A stretch of DNA of 64,000 nt from Pomphorhynchus laevis (Eukaryota > Acanthocephala > Palaeacanthocephala > Echinorhynchida > Pomphorhynchidae). The stretch lies in contig WNNJ02002792.1 in the NCBI GenBank assembly GCA_012934845.2, forward strand, positions 1-64,000. Reading direction: 5' to 3'. The translations under genes were made by a program, and so were the position numbers. This document shows positions 1-9,437 of the stretch, in pieces. The notes under the pieces were generated by a model. It was not told the DNA's origin and made no database searches. It saw nothing but the letters and a program-made list of their open reading frames with translations. Within the stretch, counting starts at the first letter, position 1. Each line of letters opens with the position of its first letter.

Positions 1-783
1 AGTGTTTCCGCTTCGGACTGTCTTGTCTCAATTTACAATTATCTTTCTTCCCTTCGCCTTTCTCTGAATCCTGATAAATCCAAAATTATGTGGATCCTAC
101 CTCGACGCCTCGGCTTCGAACCTCCCTCCGTATCATTAAATTCTACAATTCTTCCTATCGTTGATAATCTCGTTTTCCTAGGCTTCCATTTTAACAACCG
201 ACTTTCACTTAAACCTTTCGTTAGAGATAAATTACGCTTATCTACCTTGATACTCCGCAACCTCCGTCAAGTTCGTAGATTGATCGATTTCCCTTCTTGT
301 ATGACTCTCATATCATCTCTCCTTTTTTCTAGACTCGTATATTGTCTTAGTATATTTTCCAACTCACCTAAATCCACTCTTCTTCCCCTACAACGCATCG
401 TCAACGCAGCTGTCCGAATTCTCCTCCGTCTTCGTCGTTTTGATCATACATCCTACCATCTTGCTTCTCTCAATTTGCCTACAATTTATTGTCGTGTTCA
501 AATTCGTCTTCTTATCGTTGCTTTCCGCCTTGTAACTTTTCATACCCCTTCATTTCTCAACCTTCCTTTTCTTGATAATTCTCGTCCTGTTTACTGTTCC
601 TTGCGTTCCTGTAATTCCCTTCTTTTACATGTCCCAAACTACTCTACCTCCTTTGGACTCCGCTCCTTCCTGGTGGCTGCTCCTCTATCGTGGAATCATC
701 TACCCATTCATATACGCCAATCAACTTCCCTGCAGTGCTTCAAACGACAAATCCGATCCCATTTTAACAATTTATCCGCTTGA
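1..783 (+). CDS. L2-A reverse transcriptase, C-terminal part
   Basis: The frame is open from base 1 to a stop at 783, so the apparent ATG at 88 is internal. It starts after the YADD motif with the stretch LSLNPDKSKIMWILPRR, followed by FLGFHF and the thumb/C-terminal region typical of L2/CR1-group ORF2 (LDYCLS-like, NAAVRILLRLRRFDHT, LSWNHLPIHIR). It would form the connection and thumb of a LINE polymerase working in target-primed reverse transcription. No internal stop is seen in the visible part; whether the whole copy is intact cannot be judged. Confidence 0.8.
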   Translation, partial: SVSASDCLVSIYNYLSSLRLSLNPDKSKIMWILPRRLGFEPPSVSLNSTILPIVDNLVFLGFHFNNRLSLKPFVRDKLRLSTLILRNLRQVRRLIDFPSCMTLISSLLFSRLVYCLSIFSNSPKSTLLPLQRIVNAAVRILLRLRRFDHTSYHLASLNLPTIYCRVQIRLLIVAFRLVTFHTPSFLNLPFLDNSRPVYCSLRSCNSLLLHVPNYSTSFGLRSFLVAAPLSWNHLPIHIRQSTSLQCFKRQIRSHFNNLSA

Positions 784-862
784 CTTTTTCATTTTTGTTT
801 GTGGACTTGTAAGCGTACAGCTGGTACGCATTTGCCACATTAAATAAATTTGTATTATTAAT
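1..862 (+). mobile_element. L2-type LINE family A, copy 1 (3' part)
   Basis: This is the 3' end of an L2-type non-LTR retrotransposon, cut by the window edge. It carries the last part of the reverse transcriptase ORF, a short 3' UTR with the GCGTAC/GTACGC hairpin at 813-829, and an A/T-rich tail ending near 862. The sequence right of the tail reads as a CR1 ORF2 on the other strand, so this copy most likely inserted into CR1 copy 1, whose remaining part would lie left of the window. The same tail recurs at about 16.1, 34.6, 51.4 and 56.4 kb. Confidence 0.85.
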
Positions 863-865
863 TAT

Positions 866-3178
866 ACCAAGATCCAGTATGGACTGCGTGGAAACAACAA
901 ACTCATCGCCAAAAAAATATTCTTGACTCGCATTGCTATAACCTAATCTCATATGTGCACACTTTTTAATATTCAATGAAATTCCAGTGTTTAAAGACCA
1001 TCGATAAACAAAGTTTAGGATATTTTGAAAGTCATTTCAATCCTTGTCAGTTTTAATCAATTTCCATACCTTTACATCATCGGCAAAAGCTAAAACACTA
1101 CAATCCTCAATTAAATCTAGTAGCTGATTTATAAATATGTTAAACAACAAGGGTCCTAAGACTGATCCCTGTGGTACTCCTGAGGTGATAGGACGATAAG
1201 ACGATAGGCATTGACCTACACGAACAGCAAAGGATTTATCTTTAAGAAAATCTTGAATCCAGCTTATAATGGAGCGATTGACTTTATAAGACTCAAGGGT
1301 GGAAATTAGCATTTTGTGGGGCACCCTATCAAAAGCCCGACTAAAGTCAAGAAATATTCCGTCGATACAGTATCCGTTAGCAACATGTCCGACCCAATCT
1401 TCACGAGCATGTAATAAGTTTGTAAGACATGAAAGCCGAGGGCGAAATCCATGCTGTGCATTATTGAGAATTCTCAGCGAATTCAAATGATCATATAAGC
1501 ATCTGTTTAGTATGCGCTCAATCACTTTGCATACAACACTAGTTAGACTTATTGCCCTGTAGTTATTCGGATCATCTTTTTCACCATTTTTATAAATTGG
1601 TACTACAATCGCTTTTTTCCAGGCAGCAGGTAACTTCGAAATGCGCAAGCTCAGCTCAAATATGGAGGCTAATGGCTCAGCCAGAACAGGAGCAAGTAAC
1701 TTAAGAAGTTGGGGTGAATATCATCGGGGCCTGCCGCTGATGATCTAGATAACCTAGCCAATTCAACAAAAATCTCATGTGCTGTTATCGTTAAAACTGG
1801 AGAACCAATTTCTACCTGTTGTGATGCTGCATCTCCACGTATGCTAGAGAAAGGATCTGGTGTCAGCTCAAAAGCGGATGCAAACAATTCTGCCATGCTG
1901 TCTGGCGATGTCACTCGAGTGTTACCGTCTCTTAAACATGAAATAGCTGGTAGCAGAGCTCTGGATCCTTTCACATAAGCCCAAAATTTTTTTGGTTCTG
2001 TATCAATTTGTAAAGCTAATTGATCTTCAAAACTTTGCCTTTTTGTAATCTTAAGGCAATTGACGAAATTTCGGAACATTGTATACCGCTTTTTAAAATT
2101 ATTCTAATGACGGCTTAGTTCAAATAGACGATTCCTATGTTTGAGAGCATATCGCAATTCAGTGTCAAACCAAGGAGGGTATTTAGCTTTACTTTTTGGT
2201 ACTCTACGGAGTGGTGCAAACTTATCTGCAAGAGCTACTAAACCTGATTCAATAACATGCCACCTTACCTCAATGTCTTCACTAGCACAGTTGAATGATG
2301 TTCTTAGTGCCGCCTCTCGTAATGAGTCTTCATCAATTTGTTGCCAAGATCTTTTCGACACTATCAAATTTTCCAGTTTTTGGGATCATACACCTAGAAA
2401 AATAATTGAATAAGATCATGCAATGATAGCTCAATCCAATAGGACTCTGATAGCTCATATTACCCACACTTGTAATTAATTTGGAAAATACCAAATCTAG
2501 ACAAGATTCCTGGTTTTGCGCGAATCTGGTGGGCGACTGCACATGTTGCTCTAACATGAGATCATTTGTAAGAAAATTCCACAAATCCACATCTGACTTG
2601 GAAGAACTACTATCCAAAACATAATTCCCGATGTGACCAGCTGAGGGTATATTAAAATCGCCAACTAGTAGATATTCTTCAAGCTCAGAACAGTGACTAA
2701 TTAGTGTAGAGAATTCATGATTCAATACGGATGATTGCGGCGACCTGTAGCACACGGCAATACCTAAGGGACCTCCGAAGTGTGAAACAATGACTGAGAG
2801 AAACTCACACGTGCCCAGTTCATTTTTAAAATTACGAGTGGAAGTAATGTTTAAGGATGTCGTAATATATAGCGCAACACCTCCACTCTTCCGAGACTCT
2901 CTATTAGCTCTCACCAAATTATATCCCAAAATAGCAATTAAACCATCGGGGATATCACGATGCAGCCATGTTTCAGTGAGAACCAGGATCGCTGGTTTAT
3001 TTAAGATGACCCATGCCTTAAGTTCATCAAATTTTGGTAAAATACTCCTTAAATTAGTATAGGCGACACTAATACCAGAAGCAGAGGGTAATTGAGTAGT
3101 AATGTTGGATTTGATATCAATGCGCGCTAGATTTCCTAATTGTAAAATGGAATCCCTCGAAGAACTCTCCAAACTCAC
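866..3178 (-). pseudogene. CR1 copy 1 ORF2 (endonuclease-reverse transcriptase), broken
   Basis: The AP-endonuclease half reads VAYTNLRSILPKFDELK, LTETWLH, GGVALY, CYRSPQS and LLVGDFNIPSAG. The reverse transcriptase half shows [49 protein letters not shown] (catalytic Asp), [13 protein letters not shown] and AFADDVKVW (FADD in place of YADD). The frame is broken by at least two frameshifts (near 1.71 kb and 2.35 kb) and at least two in-frame stops (near 1037 and 2104). The start overlaps the end of ORF1, as in the intact CR1 copies. Confidence 0.8.
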
Positions 3179-4302
3179 CAACGCACGAATAGTCGCCGAC
3201 GAACTACTCGAAAATTTCTTATCATTAGATCAGTCTCTCCATTCGATCTTCTAAATGCTAGATTAGCACGAGCATTATTAAGCAACAATCTTTCCTCAAC
3301 TGAGAGATCTTTAAAAATTTTTGTCGTCTTACCTTTCAAGCGATAACCTCTAGCTAAAACTGCTCTTGTATTATCTGCAGAATCAAATACTACTTTAAGT
3401 AATCGTGGTTTATGTTGTGCTTTTTTACCAAGACGAAATAAGCTTTTGACATTGAGACTACGCGCAATATCCTCTTCACCCTGAACGAATATATCCGAAA
3501 AGACCTTACGAATAGAAACTTCGTCATCATCCACACAGGTCTGAACGTTGTCTGCAGAAGATTCAGTGATGTTTGCAAAAATTACGCAATTATTTCTGTT
3601 TCTAGCACGATTCCTAATATTGATAATTTCAACAAATGTCTTATCTGTCAAATTCTTGGATTTCAGTTCATTTTCATTTCCGACTGCCACATCATTACAC
3701 ACTATATCATCGTCTCTTGTCTGCGTTCTACTTAAAGGCTGCTTCAATACATTCTTTGGTCGAACAGGAACAGAAATCAATATATTGTGGTTCTTAGGAC
3801 TGTGTTCCGCGAATATGTCAGATAAAGGTGAAGGCCATTTAGGAATATTCTCAGGTGTAACTTTATCCTTGTCGTTTGCCATCACAGTGCTGTCATTGAT
3901 ATTACTTCTTTGTTTATACACCGTCCGTGAATGTTTATGTCCTCGTGTCCAAATGCGAGTCGAACTTGAAGCATCTATTACGTCTGGTTCCTTATTTGAA
4001 TTGACGTGTAACGACATCGGCGTAGCGATTTTGCTCTGACATATGCTAGATTCTTTGTCAATAATTTGTTCTTAAAACCTACGTGTCTTTAAGTTAAAAT
4101 GAGCATTGTCCTTTGCTGATGTCAATGAACTACAAAATACGATTGACGCAGTACAAAAACCACATTAGAATTTTCTTCTACTCAATGTATCAGCATCTTT
4201 ATGCGGAACAGTTACTGTAGTCCAGACATTGCAGCCATCACCATCACATCCAACTTGTCTTGATATGAATTCAGGAATGTCGTTGCCCTTACGTCTGCCC
4301 AT
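3175..4302 (-). pseudogene. CR1 copy 1 ORF1 (PHD-like finger protein), broken
   Basis: An ATG at 4302 opens MGRRKGNDIPEFISRQ, followed by a Cys finger (VGCDGDGCNVWTTV ... CGFC) interrupted by an in-frame TAA just before CGFC. Further down, the 280-residue open part carries the C-terminal block shared with CR1 5A/5B: FRLGKKAQHKPRLLKVVF, KIFKDLSVEERL, DLMIRNFRVVRRRLFVRW. ORF1 proteins of this kind are thought to bind the LINE RNA; the exact role of this finger is not established. It ends where ORF2 begins. Confidence 0.75.
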
Positions 4303-4554
4303 AATTGTAATTGTATATGGTTATTGTGTATTTATGCGATTTTCTTCCAATAGAAATATTGTTCCAATATAGATATACTTCCGTTGAAGTAATCGTTAAA
4401 GTAATCGTTGTAAACGTTGTAAACGTTGAAATCGTAGTAATCGTAGTAATATAGTGTTGAAGTAATCGTAACACCGAGTATCTGTTATTGTAAGTAGTTT
4501 ATTAAGCAGCCAAGAAAGTTGTATTGTATGTTATTTCATTGTATTTACTTTAGA

Positions 4555-4573
4555 TTGTATGTTTATTAGAAAC
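4555..4573 (-). promoter_or_regulatory. Shared LINE 5' box (CR1 copy 1)
   Basis: On the minus strand this reads GTTTCTAATAAACATACAA, followed downstream by AATAACATACAAT. The same pair of boxes opens L2-B copy 1 (25001) and CR1 copy 5A (39785). It marks the 5' edge of the element and is a candidate internal promoter or leader; function is inferred only from position and recurrence. Confidence 0.5.
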
Positions 4574-4671
4574 TATATTTTTATATTATATATTATTATA
4601 TTATATTATATAATATTAATAGATCTTTGTGGTTGTAGTTCCCTCACCCTTTTCTAGAAATGTTTAACCAA

Positions 4672-5860
4672 TTTTATTATTATTATTTATTACAAGACTT
4701 TGACACATAAAAGAGTCATTTTGTCTGATCACAATATTAAAAGAAAAAAGAAAGAAAAAAAAGTAGTTCAGCAATAATAAATTGTCACATATAGTTATAT
4801 ATTTCCTGCAAAGAATCTTCTCTTTTTATCCACATGAACAGCGCATTTTGGAAAGATTTGTACTGTGCCATAGACACGATCGAATTCAGCAATCGGTTCC
4901 ATAGGTTTACCGCTCTGTGAGATAATCGCAAGTATCTATGACATTTCCCGTGTGATTGCACAACAACTGATAAAGAGTGTCCTCTGTGGCTCGGGCGATC
5001 ATTTAGAATAACGGATTCCGATGGATAACCAGGAAAGACATGGATCATTCGCCATAACTGTAATAAATCATTGTACACATATCTCTTGTAAACTGAAGTA
5101 ATATTTAGTTGGCTTAGTCTATCACAGTAGGCGATGTTCCGAAGACCAGAACATAGCTTGGAAAATCGGCGAAGAATATTTTCTAATTGGTTTATTTCAC
5201 CACGCGTAGAAGGAAAAGTCGCCGGCGAAGCATAATCAATGATTGGTCTGATCAACGCCTTATATAATAGTGAGAACTAAGACGGTGGAAGCGAACTAAA
5301 GGTATTTTTGATCATGTAAATAATTTTTCTCGACGTGTTGCATATATTTTCTGTATTGAGGTCGGTTTTAAACGAATTCTGAACAATTATCCCAAGATCT
5401 TTTGTATACGAATTTGTGGGAATAATCTCACCGCAAACAGAATAATCATTTGGTAAATCACTACGACCAAATCTGAGGTGGACACATATAGTAATGTTAA
5501 TCATGATTCCGGTCAGTTCGAAAATTTTAATATTTAATTCAAAAATTTTATTTCTTATTGAAATTTAAATTGAGATAAATAAAATAGATCAGCCCTTGAA
5601 GTATTTATATAATATAATATATACCATCGGCAAACACAACAATCTTCCTCATTTTTAGCGAGTTCAATGGCTGATTGACAAATATATAAAATAACAATGT
5701 GCCCAGAACAAATCCCTGGGGAACTCTAGTGGTATAAGTACGAGAAGACAAACACCTGACTCAAACTCTAAATGATCTCACGTTGAGAAAATCTATGATC
5801 CAGTAAAGAATCATCGAGTCAACATTAAAATTCTCAAGAACAAATAGCAACATCGGAGGT
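4672..5860 (-). pseudogene. CR1-type LINE copy 2, 3' part of ORF2 plus 3' UTR
   Basis: Reading leftward: RT fragment with FLNVRSFRV and RVPQGFVLGTLLFYIFVNQPL (5600-5860), then INITICVHLRFG and YTKDLGIIVQNSFKTDLNTENI, then the C-terminal domain from 5255 to a stop at 4785 (IIDYASPATFPSTRGEI, DRPSHRGHSL, RAVNLWNRL). A pyrimidine-rich 3' UTR with a TGATCA motif and a TAA-repeat tail near 4672-4690 follows. Several stops and frameshifts split it. It is 5'-truncated at about 5860, where a Gypsy relic on the other strand begins. Confidence 0.75.
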
Positions 5861-6239
5861 GAGCCCAATCAAACGCTCGACAAAAATAGCGACAAACATA
5901 CGTTATCTGATAATTATCCGGTAACCGATGCCCGCGAATTTCCAATAAACGATTTTATGAATTCGGATACACCGCCCGATCATGTGATGGATCACAAAGG
6001 AAGCTCTATCGAAGTGTCAACACTTAATGATGCCGAGAAGACTACCACAATACAGATGAAAAATCAAGACACTGGCGTTGACAACGAGGCTCCGAATCAA
6101 CGTGCAAGACGTTTACCTTCTCGGTATAAAGACTACATTGTTGGGGTGAATGTTGTGACTTAAAAACTGAACTATGTTTACATGTTTCTACTTTTACATA
6201 TTTCTAGATATTGAATAAAGCCTAGTTTGGTTCATTACA
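5860..6239 (+). mobile_element. Ty3/Gypsy-type LTR element relic (3' end with a short LTR)
   Basis: A fossil fragment. The C-terminal tail of a pol protein (QRARRLPSRYKDYIVG) matches the tail of the Gypsy element at 52.4 kb (RRSTRMRRSPNYLSDYIVG). It is followed at 6175-6234 by a 60-bp TG...CA segment that lines up with the 71-bp LTR there: both contain a T-rich run ending in AG, then ATAAAGCCT and a GGTTCA end. Only the 3' end survives; the copy is broken and old. Confidence 0.6.
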
Positions 6240-6384
6240 GTAACAATGACTGCACAGATATATCCACATAAAATTAGGAAACGAATTACATGACGAGTTT
6301 GATAAAAGTAATCATTAGGAGAACTAGGTAGGTTTTTAAATTGAAGGTTGCACCTTTTCCTATCAACGCTGATTTAATTTTAAA

Positions 6385-6885
6385 TCAGAAATGATTTAAA
6401 ATGACAAAACCCAACAGGGATAGGGAGACCGTTCCCCCCTAATATAGAACAAAAGTTTAAGATTTTGAAGGACTTCTTAAATAATTTGATGTTATTTTCA
6501 TCCAAATGACAAGGCAAATTCGTAACTTTAAGTGTAGCGAGAATAGGCATCGAGTGTACTGAACCATACTCCGACAAAGCAGACTCGAAGTAATCAATAT
6601 AACTCTTTGCAAGGTCTGCAAAGAGTTATAACTCTTTTTCAACTTAATAAATAACAGATTTTTGAGTTTTGGGATAGGATGAAGTACCTCCCTATCCCTG
6701 GTAATCACAGAAACGTTACTAACCTCTGCTGGCGTAAATTTAGACTCACAAAATACCTGTAAATCTTCTTTTTTCTTCAGATTCACATCCGTTTTTACTA
6801 AAAAAACGAAACGCATTCTTTTGAAGCTCCGACGTGCATGTTTACTAGTTTTGTGAGGGTTGACTAATCTTTTTATCATTGCAAA
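6385..6885 (-). pseudogene. Jockey-type LINE ORF1 relic
   Basis: Minus-strand pieces match the Jockey ORF1 of copies 1 and 3: FTPAEVSNVSVITRDREVLH with PIPKLKNLLF, then YGSVHSMPILATLKVTNLP, LDENNIKLFKKSFK and GGNGLPIPVGF. About 45 residues between PIPKLKNLLF and YFESALSEYG are missing, and the palindrome at 6598-6630 sits exactly at that gap. The zinc-knuckle part is absent. Confidence 0.65.
6598..6630. repeat. Perfect 14-bp palindrome at a deletion junction
   Basis: Arms TATAACTCTTTGCA and TGCAAAGAGTTATA with a 5-nt loop. It lies inside the Jockey ORF1 relic where family members have about 45 more residues, so it looks like snap-back filler made when the ends were joined. Confidence 0.85.
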
Positions 6886-7094
6886 TTAAATCAGCTAACT
6901 GAGTCTACGTATTGTTATATAATTATAAAATAAACAAAACATAATAATGCTAAATCAAAATTTAATAATTAAATAATAAAATTAATAATTGTTTTTAGAT
7001 TTTCTATAATTTTAATCAAGTTAAAATAAAAAAATTAAAATTTAAAATAAACGTCATTTTTATGAATTGACTAATAAATAACATACGTTGTATC

Positions 7095-7205
7095 AGAATA
7101 AGAATTAGAGGTCATCAGGAGGAACTGCTATGCTATCAGGTTTCGGCCCTAACTCCTCTACCCAACATAGCAGCGGGGCCAAATACATGCTAATGATGTA
7201 TTTCC
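7095..7205 (-). other. Structured GC-richer segment downstream of the Penelope ORF
   Basis: On the element's sense strand GGCCC...GGGCC and CTGCTATG...CATAGCAG can pair in an interleaved way, with GAAAC and CTGATGA nearby. Penelope-like elements are known to carry hammerhead ribozymes near their ends, but here the two core motifs occur in the order GAAA then CTGATGA with too little room between them, so a normal hammerhead fold is not supported. It remains a candidate structured RNA. Confidence 0.35.
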
Positions 7206-7219
7206 TCTGATAAAACTAT

Positions 7220-8595
7220 CTAGTATCTTATTCTAATACAAAGTATATTATTTATTATCCATCCATAAAAATTTGCCACTAAGAGTTTATATTTATTCTT
7301 TATATTATTGTGTTGATTTATATATTTTACTATTTTCTGCTTGATGTTATTTTTATAGTAACCTAGTTTAAAATATGTATCTATTAAATTATTTAAATGA
7401 TTTTGAAGAAAGCCAATATCATTACATATTGTTGCAATTCTTAAAATTTCATTATTTAATGTATTATATTTTATATTATATGGTATGCATGAATGCTCAT
7501 GCAAAAATATGTTTCTTGTAAATTTAAATATGTCATCTTTACGATATAAATTAATAGTAGTTTTAGTTAATGTTAATTTAATGTTCATATCTAGATATAC
7601 ACCTTCTTTATCATTAATATTGGTTTTGTTAAGAATAAGGCTTTCTGGATAAATGTGCTCACTAATTGAATAAAAATTATTAGAATTAAATACACATATA
7701 TCATCAATGTATCGAAACATATATTTCATATATTTATATTGTTTAGATTTAGTTTTTACACAGTTATGAACAAATTCATATTCTATAAAGCTTAAAAACA
7801 AGTCAGCTATAATTGGGATACTATTACCACCCATTGGAACACCTTTTACTTGTCTAAATATAGATGTCCCTACTTTTAAATAATTTTGATTTATCAAAAT
7901 ATTTAAGGATTCTATTAATTCAATTTTATCCATATATTTATATTTATTTGATGGTTTAATTTTTGTTAGATAGGCGTTAAAATTATTATAACATATATAT
8001 GTATATATTTTTCCGAATATAAGATTAATTAATTTTACTAACGCTTCTTTAATATCTACTAAATCTAGATTTGTATAAAGCGTACTAAAATCGTATGTAT
8101 TTATATTTTGAAAATTTATTCCTTTTGTCTGTTCTAAAAATTCTTTTGTAGAATTAATACTGAAATAGTGTTTTATACCAGTATTAATTTCGATTACCTT
8201 GCAATATTTTTTAAAATGTGCTTTAATTACTTTAAGTATTTTATTCATATAGACAGAAAGTGGTTTTAATGTACATTTAAACGCACTACATATGAACCTA
8301 GGTTTTATTGGATTTTTATGTAATTTTGGATTCCAATATAATATAGGTATAGTTTTATTATCTAATTCAACCTTTATACCTTTTTATCCATTATAGAACA
8401 GTGACTTGTAATAATTGTTTCTAAACTCAACTCACTACGTTCATATGTTGGATTTACATTTAAATCATTAGAATTAACCTCTTTCACTAGTATATCATAA
8501 TAAAGCTTTTTGCATATGAAGACAAAGTTATTACTAGCTTTATCAATAGTTGTTATTATATAGTTATCCTTTAATTTAGTAAGTTCTTTATACAT
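7220..8595 (-). pseudogene. Penelope-like reverse transcriptase
   Basis: Order of motifs: IDKASNNFVFICKKLYYDIL (8595-8374 frame), PILYWNPKLHKNPIKPRF (about 8330), YDFSTLYTNLDLVDIKEAL (motif A), VKGVPMGGNSIPIIADLF (motif B), MFRYIDDICVFN (motif C, YIDD), and a C-terminal thumb (FLHEHSCIPYNIKYNTL) ending at 7220. These are diagnostic of Penelope-like RTs, which are related to telomerase RT. A single-base difference near 8383 puts the two halves in different frames; the second copy at 58 kb is continuous over this site, so this is a frameshift here. Confidence 0.8.
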
Positions 8596-8659
8596 ATCTT
8601 TATTAATTTTATCTTTCCTTTCATTTTATTTTTAATTTTAATTTTTTAATAATTATTAA

Positions 8660-9337
8660 TTAATAATTAGTAAGCTGATTAATAGTAAGCTGATTAACAG
8701 TTTTTATAGAACGAATAATGTAAATTTTATATTTGTTTTTTATTTTCATTTTATTTTTAATTTTATCAAATATATAATCTTTCCAAATGTTTATCTTAGA
8801 TATATTCGAGCTTTCACTATTAATCAGCTTACTAAAGTAATCATTTAAGTTATTATATAACGAATTGTAAATTTTATTTTTGTCGTTGTTATTATTTAAT
8901 CTATATTTATACCCTTTTGATAGCAGCTTTCTTAATTCACAATTTTCAATTAATTCTAGATTATGGGTACATATATGTTCATTTATTTTATCAAAACTAA
9001 GACTTTTACAATTGCATTCTGTTTCCATTATGTTTCTAATATTATTGTTACATATTGATTTTAATTCTTTATTATAATTACAAATTTTTCGTCCTAATGG
9101 TGGTAGGAGTTTATACCTTATTTTAGGAATATATTTACTTAAATCTGACCCTATTATTTCTTTACTTTTAGAATTATTTAAAAGTCCGGCTATATTTATG
9201 TTATCTATACATTTATTAATGAAGTTTATGGTTAATGTATATTTTCTATTGTTATTATTTACATTTATTGTACGATTATGGTATTTTGTATTACAATAAC
9301 TGTCATAAATAAATAAAGACTTTTTTAAATACACCAA
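8660..9337 (-). CDS. Penelope-like N-terminal region (fragment)
   Basis: A 225-residue open stretch preceding the RT core. It contains IPKIRYKLLPPLGRKICNYN, a Cys pair (ETECNCK), ICTHNLELIENCELRKLLSKGYKYR and a long Lys/Asn-rich tail; the LRKLLxKG-KYR block is typical of the region before the RT in Penelope-like proteins. It ends at 8660 next to a local duplication of T-rich sequence (8601-8760) that separates it from the RT frame. The true N-terminus is not visible. Confidence 0.6.
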   Translation of the reverse strand: MVYLKKSLFIYDSYCNTKYHNRTINVNNNNRKYTLTINFINKCIDNINIAGLLNNSKSKEIIGSDLSKYIPKIRYKLLPPLGRKICNYNKELKSICNNNIRNIMETECNCKSLSFDKINEHICTHNLELIENCELRKLLSKGYKYRLNNNNDKNKIYNSLYNNLNDYFSKLINSESSNISKINIWKDYIFDKIKNKMKIKNKYKIYIIRSIKTVNQLTINQLTNY

Positions 9338-9437
9338 AATATAGCATGCAAGAATAAAAAAGGTAGGTCATAACCAACTCAGAAAAAAATGACAGAATTT
9401 TCCTTCGTTTTTCATCTTCCCTTTCTCTTTTATGGCC

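Larger units (their letters stand above)
863..4573 (-). mobile_element. CR1-type LINE copy 1 (decayed, 3' end cut)
   Basis: A CR1-type non-LTR element read right to left: a 5' leader beginning with the shared box at 4555-4573, ORF1 (4302-3175), then ORF2 with endonuclease and reverse transcriptase down to 866. The C-terminal part of ORF2 and the 3' UTR are missing because the L2-A copy sits there. Both ORFs carry several inactivating changes, so it is an old copy compared with CR1 copies 5A/5B. Confidence 0.8.
7090..9345 (-). mobile_element. Penelope-like retroelement copy 1 (no GIY-YIG seen)
   Basis: An extremely A/T-rich retroelement on the minus strand with Penelope-type reverse transcriptase signatures, no LINE endonuclease and no visible GIY-YIG domain up to the Jockey copy that adjoins it at about 9.35 kb. 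The C-terminal ORF ends at 7220 and is followed by a GC-richer structured segment (7095-7205). Strong A/T codon bias (many Asn, Lys, Ile) sets it apart from its neighbours. A second, rearranged fragment lies at 57.8-58.3 kb. Confidence 0.75.

Noticed and set aside
3548-4039. 163-residue plus-strand open frame
   Set aside because: Shadow of the CR1 ORF1 on the minus strand; no family motif in this frame.
7095-7205. A canonical hammerhead ribozyme
   Set aside because: GAAA precedes CTGATGA with only about 22 nt between them, leaving no room for the required stems; kept only as a structured-RNA candidate.
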